From Actinomycetota bacterium (GTDB lineage Bacteria; Actinomycetota; Actinomycetes; S36-B12): a DNA stretch of 64,000 nt. Numbering within the stretch: position 1 is the stretch's first letter; every line of letters begins with the position of its first letter. Positions 1 to 7,597 of this stretch are shown one piece after another. The notes under the pieces were generated by a model. The model ran no database searches, had not been told where the DNA came from, and saw only the letters and a program-made list of their open reading frames with translations. The stretch spans positions 806,001 to 870,000 of the forward strand of contig JADKGE010000001.1 in the NCBI GenBank assembly GCA_016717115.1. Direction: 5' to 3'. Position numbers and translations under genes: made by a program.

Positions 1-365
1 TGGTCGACTGGTTCTCGGTCGACTGGCACCGCGACATCGTCGAGAAGTGGCGACGTGGGGGAGTCCGCATGGCCGATGACGTGGTCGAGGTGGGGCCGCA
101 ACCTCTGGCAGCGATCACCGTCGTCATCACCGGCTCCCTCGACGGCTTCACGCGCGACTCAGCCGCCGCGGCCGTGACCGACTTGGGCGGCAAGGTGGCG
201 TCGTCGGTCTCGAAGAAGACGCAGCTCGTGGTGGCCGGCGAGAACGCAGGATCCAAGCTCGACAAGGCGCTGAGCCTCGGCGTCCCCGTGGTCGGGCTCG
301 ACGGCTTCACCGCGCTCCTGGCGACTGGCCTCGACGCGGCGCTCACGCATACCTTGGAGGGCTGA
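1..365 (+). CDS. ligA: NAD-dependent DNA ligase LigA, C-terminal part (cut by window edge)
   Basis: Only the last 120 residues are in the window, read from base 3. They begin with the conserved stretch VDWFSVDWHRDIVEKW, which precedes the BRCT domain in LigA, and continue into a BRCT domain (TVVITGSLDGFTRD, then GGKVASSVSKKT and LVVAGENAGSKLDKA). LigA seals nicks in duplex DNA using NAD+ in replication and repair. The BRCT domain ends the protein, as usual for the family. The stop codon shares one base with the start of the next gene, so the two are probably co-transcribed. Family assignment is firm; the catalytic adenylation domain lies outside the window. Confidence 0.95.
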   Translation, partial: VDWFSVDWHRDIVEKWRRGGVRMADDVVEVGPQPLAAITVVITGSLDGFTRDSAAAAVTDLGGKVASSVSKKTQLVVAGENAGSKLDKALSLGVPVVGLDGFTALLATGLDAALTHTLEG

Positions 366-928
366 TGTCCGCGAGCTACCGGATCCTGCACGCCGGCTAC
401 GTCGGCGACGAGACCCCGGAGGGGATGCACGTCGGCTCGACGGTCACCTACGCCGAGTCGGGTGACGCTCGCGTCATCGTGGATCCGGGCCTCGTCGCGA
501 CGACGGGACTGATCCTGGATCCGCTTCGCGAGCTCGGCGTGGACCCCACGGGGATCACCGACGTGGTGTTCAGCCACCAGCACATCGACCACACCCTGAA
601 CGCGGCCCTGTTCCCGAATGCCCGCTTCCACGACTTCGCCGCGATCTACATGGGCGACCTGTGGTGCGACGGCGACGCTGAGGGCCGAGTGCTCGCGGAC
701 GGCATCCGGCTTATCCGCACCCCCGGCCACACCAATGAGGACATCTCGACGCTAATCGAGTCTGAGGCCGGCCTGGTCGTGTGCACGCATGCCTGGTGGT
801 TCGAAGGCGGGCCGGTCGAGGACCCCTACGCCCCCGACGCCGAGGTGCTCGCGGCCGCTCGCGAGCGCATCCGCGGGCTTGCTCCCCGACTGGTCATCCC
901 CGGTCACGGGCCGGCATTCGCCCCCTGA
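365..928 (+). CDS. MBL-fold metallo-hydrolase (MBLAC1-like)
   Basis: This 187-residue protein has the metallo-beta-lactamase fold signature. The metal ligands HQHIDH are at about residues 71-76, a second histidine is in TPGHTNED near residue 122, and the last is in PGHGPAF near the C-terminus. Such proteins bind two metal ions and hydrolyse esters, thioesters, phosphodiesters or nucleic acids; the substrate cannot be read from this sequence. The short length and single domain resemble the MBLAC1 group. Its ATG overlaps the ligA stop by one base, which suggests translational coupling. A decayed copy of the LigA tail lies just downstream, so the gene may have arrived by an event that duplicated the end of ligA. 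Confidence 0.8.
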   Translation: MSASYRILHAGYVGDETPEGMHVGSTVTYAESGDARVIVDPGLVATTGLILDPLRELGVDPTGITDVVFSHQHIDHTLNAALFPNARFHDFAAIYMGDLWCDGDAEGRVLADGIRLIRTPGHTNEDISTLIESEAGLVVCTHAWWFEGGPVEDPYAPDAEVLAAARERIRGLAPRLVIPGHGPAFAP

Positions 929-945
929 CGTCGCATGCAGCGCCA

Positions 946-1101
946 CGCGTGACATCGGGCGGGACGCTGGTAGTGGCGAGCCGTGACGGGGGGTCACGAA
1001 GGGGGCTTGACAGGCAGACGGCCACCACCGGGGTCGTCGGGTTTCGCGTCATGCTCGATGCCGGGCTGGAAGCCGCGCCTTCGCATCGCCTCGAGGGCTG
1101 A
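946..1101 (+). pseudogene. Decayed duplicate of the LigA BRCT tail
   Basis: In one frame this stretch reads RVTSGGTLVVASRDGGS and ends with GFRVMLDAGLEAAPSHRLEG before TGA. The true LigA ends GFTALLATGLDAALTHTLEG before TGA, so 11 of the last 20 residues match and the stops coincide. The LVVA segment about 40 residues earlier also lines up. There is no start codon or ribosome binding site that would make it a gene. It is best read as the relic of a duplicated ligA 3' end. Similarity was judged by eye and chance is not fully excluded. Confidence 0.5.
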
Positions 1102-1152
1102 GCGAGCGCTACTGGCTCGGCGCTGCAGCCGCAGGCACCCTGACAGTCGGTC

Positions 1153-2619
1153 TCACGCCTGCGGCGGAGGGTGATGGTCGTACTGCCGGCCGTGGGGTGA
1201 GGTCCAGGTGCAGGATCCGTCGGGTCGGGAGTCGGTGATCCTCCAGCCGGCGTGGGTCTTGAGCTGGTGGTGCCGCACGCAGAGGGCGCCGAGGTTGCCT
1301 GGTGAGGTGTCGCCGCCGTCGTTCCAGGCTTGGGCGTGGTCGATCTGGGAGCGGGCGGCGGCGCGGCGGCAGCCGGGGAACCGGCAGACCCGGTCGCGAG
1401 CCACGACATACTCCCGCAGCCGCTGCGGCACCCGGTAGACCCGGCGGCCGTAGTCGAGCAGATGCCCGGTGACGGGGTCGGTGACCAGCCGCCGCATCGT
1501 CACGGCCACCTCGGGATCGGTGAGCAGGTCCCGGACCACGTCCGCGCTGACCGGCCCGGCACCCCGCAGCTCCACCTGACCAGCCGGACCGCCGGACTGC
1601 CCACCGCCGAGGGCATCGGCGAGGGCGAGCAGGGTGGGCAGGTCGATGACCAGGTCGAGGTGCGCCCGGACCTGCGGGGCCGGGACCACGCCGGATCCGA
1701 TGCCGGCGCCAGTGGCATCGCGGGCGCCCAGGACCAGCGCGGCGAGGGCCTCGACGCGGCGCTCGCCCATCGTCGCCGCGGGGTCGGGGGTGAACCCGTC
1801 GTCGTGGGCCAGCGCCTCCACCGCGGTCATCACCGCGTGGGCGGCCTCGGTCGACATGCGGGCGATGAGGGTGGAGATGCCGTCGAGCTCATCGACGACG
1901 TACACGTCGCGGGTGCACTTGGCTTCGCGGCGGCGTCGGCGTTCCCCGGCCGCGTCGATCGCGAGCACCGCCCGCCGCGCCGCGGCGCGGGTCATCGACA
2001 CCGTCGCCCGGGCAGCGGTCGGCAGCACCCGGCGTTCGAGGTCGACGCAGGCGGCGGTGAACGTGGCCCGTTCGGTGTCGGTGCGCATCGCCCGGCCCGG
2101 CAGCCGCCCCGCCGCCTCCACGATCACCGCGACGTGCCGGTCCGTGACCTCCCCCGCCGCGAGGGCCGCGGCGGTCGCCGCGAGGGGACCGGCCAGCAGC
2201 CGCGCGGTGTCGATGCGGTCCTGCGCCGTAGCGGCGGGCAGCCGCAGCGCCGCCCCGAGCTCCTCCCGGCGCACGTCCGCGATCCGGATCCTGCGCTCCT
2301 CCTCCGAACCCGGCACCAGGAGCGTGAACTCCTCCACCAGCGGCTCCGCCGCCGCCGCCGGGATCACCGCCTCCAGCCCCACCGACGCCCACCACGCCGC
2401 GACCCGCTGATGGACCTGCAGGAACGCCACCGCATCCACATCCGACAACGCGGCCCGGTCGATCGTCATCAGCGCGTCCAGCACCAGCGCGCTGGGCCGC
2501 ATCCCCGCCAGCACCCCCAGCAGCTCACCAGGGGTCAGGCCATCGACGAAGTCGACCAGGACCGGGTCATCCACCACCCGATCCGGCGCCACACCCGCGA
2601 CCCCAGCCCTCGACTCCAT
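1153..2619 (-). CDS. DUF222 / HNH endonuclease domain protein (13E12-repeat family)
   Basis: The 488-residue product has the layout of the actinobacterial 13E12/DUF222 family. A long alanine-rich helical N-terminal region (about residues 20-400) is followed by an HNH nuclease domain near residues 425-480, with CRFPGCRR, SQIDHAQAW, NLGALCVRHHQLKTH and paired cysteines for a structural metal. These proteins occur in many copies in actinobacterial genomes and some are associated with mobility; their biological role is not settled. It lies on the opposite strand within a conserved run (ligA to gatC), which looks like an insertion. No inverted repeats or target duplications were seen at its edges. 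Confidence 0.85.
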   Translation of the reverse strand: MESRAGVAGVAPDRVVDDPVLVDFVDGLTPGELLGVLAGMRPSALVLDALMTIDRAALSDVDAVAFLQVHQRVAAWWASVGLEAVIPAAAAEPLVEEFTLLVPGSEEERRIRIADVRREELGAALRLPAATAQDRIDTARLLAGPLAATAAALAAGEVTDRHVAVIVEAAGRLPGRAMRTDTERATFTAACVDLERRVLPTAARATVSMTRAAARRAVLAIDAAGERRRRREAKCTRDVYVVDELDGISTLIARMSTEAAHAVMTAVEALAHDDGFTPDPAATMGERRVEALAALVLGARDATGAGIGSGVVPAPQVRAHLDLVIDLPTLLALADALGGGQSGGPAGQVELRGAGPVSADVVRDLLTDPEVAVTMRRLVTDPVTGHLLDYGRRVYRVPQRLREYVVARDRVCRFPGCRRAAARSQIDHAQAWNDGGDTSPGNLGALCVRHHQLKTHAGWRITDSRPDGSCTWTSPHGRQYDHHPPPQA

Positions 2620-2694
2620 GCCCCCACACTACGAAGGGGGTCTGACACCGACGGGCTCGAAACATGCCCTCCTTCCCGCCCGGACAGTGCTCAA

Positions 2695-2706
2695 TAGGAT
2701 TGCCGC
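2695..2706 (+). promoter_or_regulatory. Extended -10 box of gatC, leaderless start
   Basis: TAGGAT at 2695-2700 is followed by six bases and then the gatC ATG. There is no ribosome binding site, so transcription probably begins at or next to the start codon. Confidence 0.6.
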
Positions 2707-3003
2707 ATGACTGCGATCACCCGCTCTGATGTTGAGCATCTGGCTCGGCTCGCTCGCCTCGACCTCAGCGAGGAGGAACTCGACCACTACGCCGGCCAGC
2801 TCGACGTGATCCTGCAGTCCGTGGCTCGGGTGTCCGAGGTCGCGGCCGACGACATACCCCCGACCTCGCATCCCATCCCGATGGAGAACGTGTTCCGCGA
2901 AGACGTCGCGAGGCCTGGGCTGGATCGCGACATCGTGGCCGCTGGAGCTCCCGCCTGGGAAGACGACCGCTTCCGCGTTCCGCGCATCCTGGACGAGGAG
3001 TAG
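2707..3003 (+). CDS. gatC: Glutamyl-/aspartyl-tRNA amidotransferase subunit C
   Basis: The 98-residue protein matches GatC in length and motifs: VEHLARLARLDLSEEEL near the N-terminus, then the PPTSHPIPMENVFREDV stretch. GatC wraps around GatA and stabilises the GatCAB complex, which converts Glu-tRNA(Gln) to Gln-tRNA(Gln), and often Asp-tRNA(Asn) to Asn-tRNA(Asn). It is the first gene of gatC-gatA-gatB, with only 3 bases to gatA. The ATG sits six bases after a TAGGAT box and lacks a Shine-Dalgarno sequence, which suggests a leaderless message for the operon. Confidence 0.95.
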   Translation: MTAITRSDVEHLARLARLDLSEEELDHYAGQLDVILQSVARVSEVAADDIPPTSHPIPMENVFREDVARPGLDRDIVAAGAPAWEDDRFRVPRILDEE

Positions 3004-3006
3004 TCG

Positions 3007-4524
3007 ATGGCTGCCACCGCCAGTGCGATGGAGGGTGATCTCACCCGGCAGAACGCATCCGTGCTCGCTCGCTCCATCGCGGAGGGAGAGGTGTCGGCCG
3101 AGGAGGTCACGCAAGCCCACCTCGACCGGATCGCCGGAGTCGATGAGCGCGTCCACGCCTTCCTGCACGTGCGGGGGGATGACGCGATCGAGGCCGCTCG
3201 TGCGATCGATCGCAAGCGTGCCGCCGGTGTCGAGCTCGGTCCGCTGGCCGGAGTGCCGTTGGCGCTCAAGGACGTCCTCACGATGAAGGGGGTGCCGACT
3301 ACCTGTGGCTCGCGCGTTCTCGAAGGCTGGCGGCCCCCGTACGACTCCACGGTGGTCGAGCGGCTGAAGGCCGCCGACGTCGTGATCCTCGGCAAGACGA
3401 ACATGGACGAGTTCGCGATGGGGTCGTCCACCGAGCACAGCGCTTACGGCCCTACGCGCAACCCTTGGGACCTCGAGAGGATCCCGGGCGGCTCGGGCGG
3501 CGGCTCGGCTGCGGCCCTGGCGTCATTCGAGGCCCCGTTGGCCATCGGCTCGGACACCGGCGGCTCGATCCGCCAGCCGGCGGCCGTCACCGGCACGGTG
3601 GGGGTCAAGCCCACCTACGGCGGCGTCTCCCGCTACGGCCTCGTCGCCCTTGCCTCGTCGCTGGACCAGGCGGGCCCGTGCGCGCGCACCGTTCTCGACA
3701 CGGCGCTGCTGCACGCCGCGATTGCCGGTCACGACCCACGCGATTCCACGTCGATCGACGCCTCGGTGCCGGATGTCGTCGGGGCCGCGCGTCGTGGCGA
3801 CGTCCGCGGCCTTCGGGTCGGTCTCGTGAAGGAGCTCAGCGGCGAGGGGTACCAGGCCGGGGTGTCGCAGCGATTCGACGAGGCAGTTCGGATCCTCGAA
3901 GGCCTGGGCGCCGAGGTGGTCGAGGTCTCCTGCCCGCACTTCGAGTACGCCCTTGGCGCCTATTACCTCATCCTCCCGTCGGAGGCGTCGAGCAACCTCG
4001 CGAAGTTCGACGGCATGCGCTACGGACTGCGGGCGGGCGACGATGGACGTCACTCCGTCGAGGAGGTCATGGCCCTGACGCGCGAAGCCGGCTTCGGCGC
4101 CGAGGTGAAACGTCGCATCATGATCGGCACCTACGCGCTCTCGAGCGGCTACTACGACGCCTACTACGGACAGGCGCAGAAGGTGCGCACTCTCATCACG
4201 CGTGACTTCAATGCGGCGTTCGAGAAGGCGGACGTCCTCGTCTCGCCCACGGCGCCCACCACGGCCTTCAAGATCGGCGACAAGGTCGACGACCCGATCG
4301 CGATGTACCTGAACGACATCGCGACGATCCCCGTCAACCTGGCCGGCAACGCTGCCATGTCGCTGCCGATCGGCCTGGCTCCCGAGGACGGACTCCCGGT
4401 GGGACTCCAGATCATGGCGCCGCCCATGGCCGACGACCGCCTCTACCTCGTGGGATCGGCCCTCGAATCCGCCCTGCTGGACACGTGGGGCCACCTGCTG
4501 ATCGAGGAGGTGCCGGCGCTGTGA
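3007..4524 (+). CDS. gatA: Glutamyl-/aspartyl-tRNA amidotransferase subunit A
   Basis: GatA is the glutaminase/amidase subunit that releases ammonia from glutamine for the GatB kinase-amidotransferase. The 505 residues show the amidase signature: Lys88 in LALKDV, cis-Ser163 in the glycine-rich GGSGGGSAAA, and nucleophile Ser187 in GSDTGGSIRQ. Length is normal for the family. The GTG of gatB overlaps its stop by 4 bases (GTGA), indicating translational coupling and equal production of the subunits. Confidence 0.96.
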   Translation: MAATASAMEGDLTRQNASVLARSIAEGEVSAEEVTQAHLDRIAGVDERVHAFLHVRGDDAIEAARAIDRKRAAGVELGPLAGVPLALKDVLTMKGVPTTCGSRVLEGWRPPYDSTVVERLKAADVVILGKTNMDEFAMGSSTEHSAYGPTRNPWDLERIPGGSGGGSAAALASFEAPLAIGSDTGGSIRQPAAVTGTVGVKPTYGGVSRYGLVALASSLDQAGPCARTVLDTALLHAAIAGHDPRDSTSIDASVPDVVGAARRGDVRGLRVGLVKELSGEGYQAGVSQRFDEAVRILEGLGAEVVEVSCPHFEYALGAYYLILPSEASSNLAKFDGMRYGLRAGDDGRHSVEEVMALTREAGFGAEVKRRIMIGTYALSSGYYDAYYGQAQKVRTLITRDFNAAFEKADVLVSPTAPTTAFKIGDKVDDPIAMYLNDIATIPVNLAGNAAMSLPIGLAPEDGLPVGLQIMAPPMADDRLYLVGSALESALLDTWGHLLIEEVPAL

Positions 4525-6047
4525 GCACAGTCAGCACCGATCACGACACGATGAAGTACGACGACGTCATGGCGGTCTTCGAGCCCGTCATCGGCCTCGA
4601 GACCCATGTCGAGCTGGGCACGAACTCGAAGATGTTCTGCTCGTGCCCCACCGCGTTCGGCGCAGAGCCGAACACGCAGGTCTGCCCGGTGTGCCTGGGC
4701 ATGCCCGGGTCGCTGCCCGTCGTCAACCGCATGGCCGTTGAGTCGACCATCCGCATGGGCTTGGCGCTGAACTGCAGCATCGCCCCGTGGTGCCGGTTCG
4801 CCCGGAAGAACTACTTCTACCCGGACATGCCGAAGGACTACCAGATCAGCCAGTACGACGAACCCCTCTGCTTCGACGGCTACCTTGACGTCCTGGTCGA
4901 CACGGACGACGGGCCACGCCTGTTCCGCGTCGAGATTGAGCGAGTCCACATGGAGGAGGACACCGGAAAGCTCACCCACGCGGGTGGCGCCACCGGACGC
5001 ATCCACGGCGCCGACTACTCCTTGGTCGACTACAACCGCGCAGGCATCCCGCTGATCGAGATCGTCACGAAGCCGATCGCCGGTACGGGGGCGCTGGCGC
5101 CCGCCGTGGCGAAGGCGTATGTCACCGAGCTCCGCGACCTCATGCGGTCGCTGGAGGTGTCGGACGTGCGGATGGAGGAAGGCTCCCTGCGCTGCGACGT
5201 GAACGTCTCCCTGAACCGCCCCGGTGACGAGTGGGGCACGCGAAGCGAGACGAAGAACGTGAACTCGCTGCGGTCCGTCGAGCGAGCCGTTCACTCGGAG
5301 ATAGAGCGGCAGGGCGCACTGCTGGAGTCTGGTGGGCGCGTCATCCAGGAGACCCGCCACTTCCACGAGGACACGGGGCGGTCGACGTCGGGGCGGTCGA
5401 AGGAGCAGGCCGAGGACTACCGCTACTTCCCGGAACCGGATCTCGTGCCGGTGGCCGCTTCAGCGGAGTGGATCGAAGAGCTGCGCGGCACCCTCCCGGA
5501 GCTGCCCTCGCTGAAGAGGGCGCGGCTCCAGCTGGAGTGGGGGATCGGCGAGCACGAGCTCGCCACCATCGTCAACGCGGGTGCGCTCGAACTCGTGGAA
5601 TCGGCCGTCGCCGCCGGAGTGACCCCCGACGCCGCACGCAAGTGGTGGACGGGCGAACTCCTGCGCGTGGCCAATGACCGCGAGGTGGAGCTGGCCGACC
5701 TGCCGGTCACGTCGGCGCAGATCCGCCGCGTCGAGGCCCTTGTCGCGGACGGCAGCCTCAACGACAAGCTCGCTCGCCAGGTGTTCGACGGCATCATCAG
5801 TGGCGAAGGGGATGTCGACGACGTCATCGCGGGTCGCGGGCTGGCCATCGTCAGCGACGACTCCTCCCTCATCGCTGCGATCGACGAGGCCCTGGCTGCC
5901 CAGCCGGACGTCGCGGACAAGATCCGCGGTGGCAAGGTGCAGGCGGCGGGTGCCATCGTCGGCGCGGTCATGAAGGCGACCCGTGGGCAGGCAGACGCAG
6001 CGAAGGTGCGTGCCCTGCTCCTCGAGCGGCTCGGCGTCGTCGAGTAG
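4521..6047 (+). CDS. gatB: Glutamyl-/aspartyl-tRNA amidotransferase subunit B
   Basis: GatB binds the mischarged tRNA, phosphorylates the Glu (or Asp) carboxylate with ATP and transfers ammonia from GatA. The 508-residue product has the GatB core (IGLETHVELGTNSKMFC, VCLGMPGSLPVVN, DYNRAGIPLIEIVTKP) and a C-terminal YqeY-type tRNA-binding region (about residues 360-505). The start chosen is the GTG that overlaps the gatA stop; an in-frame codon further upstream lies inside gatA and is less likely. With GltX and tRNA-Gln also in this window, the organism most likely makes Gln-tRNA by the indirect route. Confidence 0.96.
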   Translation: MSTVSTDHDTMKYDDVMAVFEPVIGLETHVELGTNSKMFCSCPTAFGAEPNTQVCPVCLGMPGSLPVVNRMAVESTIRMGLALNCSIAPWCRFARKNYFYPDMPKDYQISQYDEPLCFDGYLDVLVDTDDGPRLFRVEIERVHMEEDTGKLTHAGGATGRIHGADYSLVDYNRAGIPLIEIVTKPIAGTGALAPAVAKAYVTELRDLMRSLEVSDVRMEEGSLRCDVNVSLNRPGDEWGTRSETKNVNSLRSVERAVHSEIERQGALLESGGRVIQETRHFHEDTGRSTSGRSKEQAEDYRYFPEPDLVPVAASAEWIEELRGTLPELPSLKRARLQLEWGIGEHELATIVNAGALELVESAVAAGVTPDAARKWWTGELLRVANDREVELADLPVTSAQIRRVEALVADGSLNDKLARQVFDGIISGEGDVDDVIAGRGLAIVSDDSSLIAAIDEALAAQPDVADKIRGGKVQAAGAIVGAVMKATRGQADAAKVRALLLERLGVVE

Positions 6048-6946
6048 TGGGTCCGCTCGGCGCCCTGCTGCCGGAGTCCGTCGAGCCACCGACGGCCGCG
6101 GTGGCACTGTGGGTCGTTGATCAGGACGGCTCCTTCGCCGCCGATCCCGAATCCATTGGCTTCTACGTGCCCACCTACATGGGGCCGCCATCGTGCTACG
6201 AGGTGATCGCTCGCCTGCCGAACCTGCAGGTCGTCCAGCTGCTCACGGCCGGCTACGAGACGGCCCTGCCGTTCGTGCGACCGGGCGTGACGCTCTGCAA
6301 TGCGGCCGGAGTGCACGACGCCAGCACGGCCGAACTCGCGGTCGGGCTGGTCCTCGCGTCGCTGCGGGGCATCGATGATTTCGCTCGGGCGATGCCTCAG
6401 GGGGAGTGGAGAGGCGGGCGCCGTGAGGCGCTGGCGGACAAGCACATCGTTGTGCTCGGTGCCGGGGGTGTTGGCCAAGCCGTCGGCAGGCGGCTGGCGC
6501 CGTTCGAGGTCGAGGTGAGTCTCGTCGGACGCACGGCCCGGCCCGGCGTGCTGGCCAGGGAGCACCTGCCAGAACTGCTCCCGACCGCGGACGTCGTCGT
6601 CCTCGCTGTCCCCCTCTCGACCGAGACGGCGGGGCTGGTGAATGACGCATTCTTGGCCGCGATGCCGGCCGGGTCACTGCTCGTGAACGTGTCGCGCGGT
6701 GCCGTCGTCGATACCGATGCACTCGTCGCGCACACGACATCCGGCCGCATCCGGGCGGCTCTAGACGTGACCGACCCCGAGCCACTGCCGCCCGATCACC
6801 CGCTCTGGCGCATGCCGGGCGTGCTGATCAGCCCGCACGTGGGGGGAAACACGTCGGCATTCCTGCCTCGGGCGCGCCGTCTGGTGGCCGAGCAGTTGGA
6901 CCGATGGGCTGGCGGCAGGCCACTCCACCACGTAGTTTCCGGGTAA
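6047..6946 (+). CDS. D-isomer-specific 2-hydroxyacid dehydrogenase
   Basis: This 299-residue protein has the NAD-binding Rossmann motif VLGAGGVGQAVG in the middle, then the catalytic Arg in NVSRGAVVD, Glu in DVTDPEPLP and His in SPHVGGN, the standard triad of the family (D-lactate, glycerate and phosphoglycerate dehydrogenases, among others). It probably interconverts a 2-hydroxyacid and a 2-ketoacid with NAD(P)H; the substrate is not evident. Its GTG start shares one base with the gatB stop, so it is read as the distal gene of the gat operon, though no functional link to tRNA amidation is known. Confidence 0.85.
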   Translation: MGPLGALLPESVEPPTAAVALWVVDQDGSFAADPESIGFYVPTYMGPPSCYEVIARLPNLQVVQLLTAGYETALPFVRPGVTLCNAAGVHDASTAELAVGLVLASLRGIDDFARAMPQGEWRGGRREALADKHIVVLGAGGVGQAVGRRLAPFEVEVSLVGRTARPGVLAREHLPELLPTADVVVLAVPLSTETAGLVNDAFLAAMPAGSLLVNVSRGAVVDTDALVAHTTSGRIRAALDVTDPEPLPPDHPLWRMPGVLISPHVGGNTSAFLPRARRLVAEQLDRWAGGRPLHHVVSG

Positions 6947-6965
6947 CCGTCCAGGAGGTGATCCC

Positions 6966-7553
6966 ATGTTGCGATCCCGAGCCGCAGCAGTCCTTGCCCT
7001 GTCCGTGCTCACCCTGGCCGGCGGGCTTCAGTCGCCCTCGTTCGCGGTCGATGCGAGCACGACGATCACCTTGAACGTGACCGGCTGCGACGGATGCGTG
7101 TTCCAAGCGCAGAACGCAACCGACGTGGCTAGCCCCTTCAACGGACCCAAGGCCAAGGTCACCAAGGGCGTCGCCGTGATGACCGTGCCGACCGCGCAGA
7201 CCGTCGGCATGGTCCTCACCCTCCAGCCCTCGTGGACGTCCGAGTCGAATGCCGAACCACTGGTCGTCTTTCAATACAAGGGCGCGGCCCCTGGCCAGCG
7301 GATCACGAAGTCGCAGGCGATGACCTACAAGAAGGCCTCGCCCTGCTGGGCAGGCACGGACGCTGCTCAGGCACAGATCCGCATCACGGTGCGACGCGTG
7401 TGGGCGCCGGCGTTCGATCCGGGCAATGCGAATCCCGGGCGCACCCAGCTGCCCCTCGCGTGGGTGGTGCCGACTCAGGTAGCCCCGACGCCGTTCTGGC
7501 CGACCTACAAGGGCGTTCTGGCGACGCAGAACGTCGTGGAGTGCGGCGCGTAG
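6966..7553 (+). CDS. Secreted protein of unknown function
   Basis: The 195 residues start with a clear Sec signal peptide: positively charged MLRSR, a hydrophobic core AAAVLALSVLTLAGG, and a probable cleavage site after SFA near residue 27. The mature part has few charged residues and four cysteines (GCDGC near the start, one in SPCWAG and one three residues from the end), which could form two disulfides outside the cell. A ribosome binding site (AGGAGGTG) precedes the ATG. I recognise no family. It lies between the hydroxyacid dehydrogenase and ilvD in the same direction, 19 bases after the former. Confidence 0.6.
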   Translation: MLRSRAAAVLALSVLTLAGGLQSPSFAVDASTTITLNVTGCDGCVFQAQNATDVASPFNGPKAKVTKGVAVMTVPTAQTVGMVLTLQPSWTSESNAEPLVVFQYKGAAPGQRITKSQAMTYKKASPCWAGTDAAQAQIRITVRRVWAPAFDPGNANPGRTQLPLAWVVPTQVAPTPFWPTYKGVLATQNVVECGA

Positions 7554-7585
7554 CCGCCAGCGCGTCGACTCGGACGGGGCTTCAA

Positions 7586-7597
7586 TAGGCTGCCTCC
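7586..7597 (+). promoter_or_regulatory. -10 box of first ilvD, leaderless start
   Basis: TAGGCT at 7586-7591 is followed by six bases and the ATG of ilvD, with no ribosome binding site between. Confidence 0.6.

Noticed and set aside
781..1101. Plus-strand open frame as a functional gene
   Set aside because: It overlaps the hydrolase gene, lacks a start signal, and only its 3' half resembles LigA; it is kept as a relic.
6966..7553. Possible lipoprotein assignment for the secreted protein
   Set aside because: There is no cysteine at the signal peptide cleavage site, so no lipobox.
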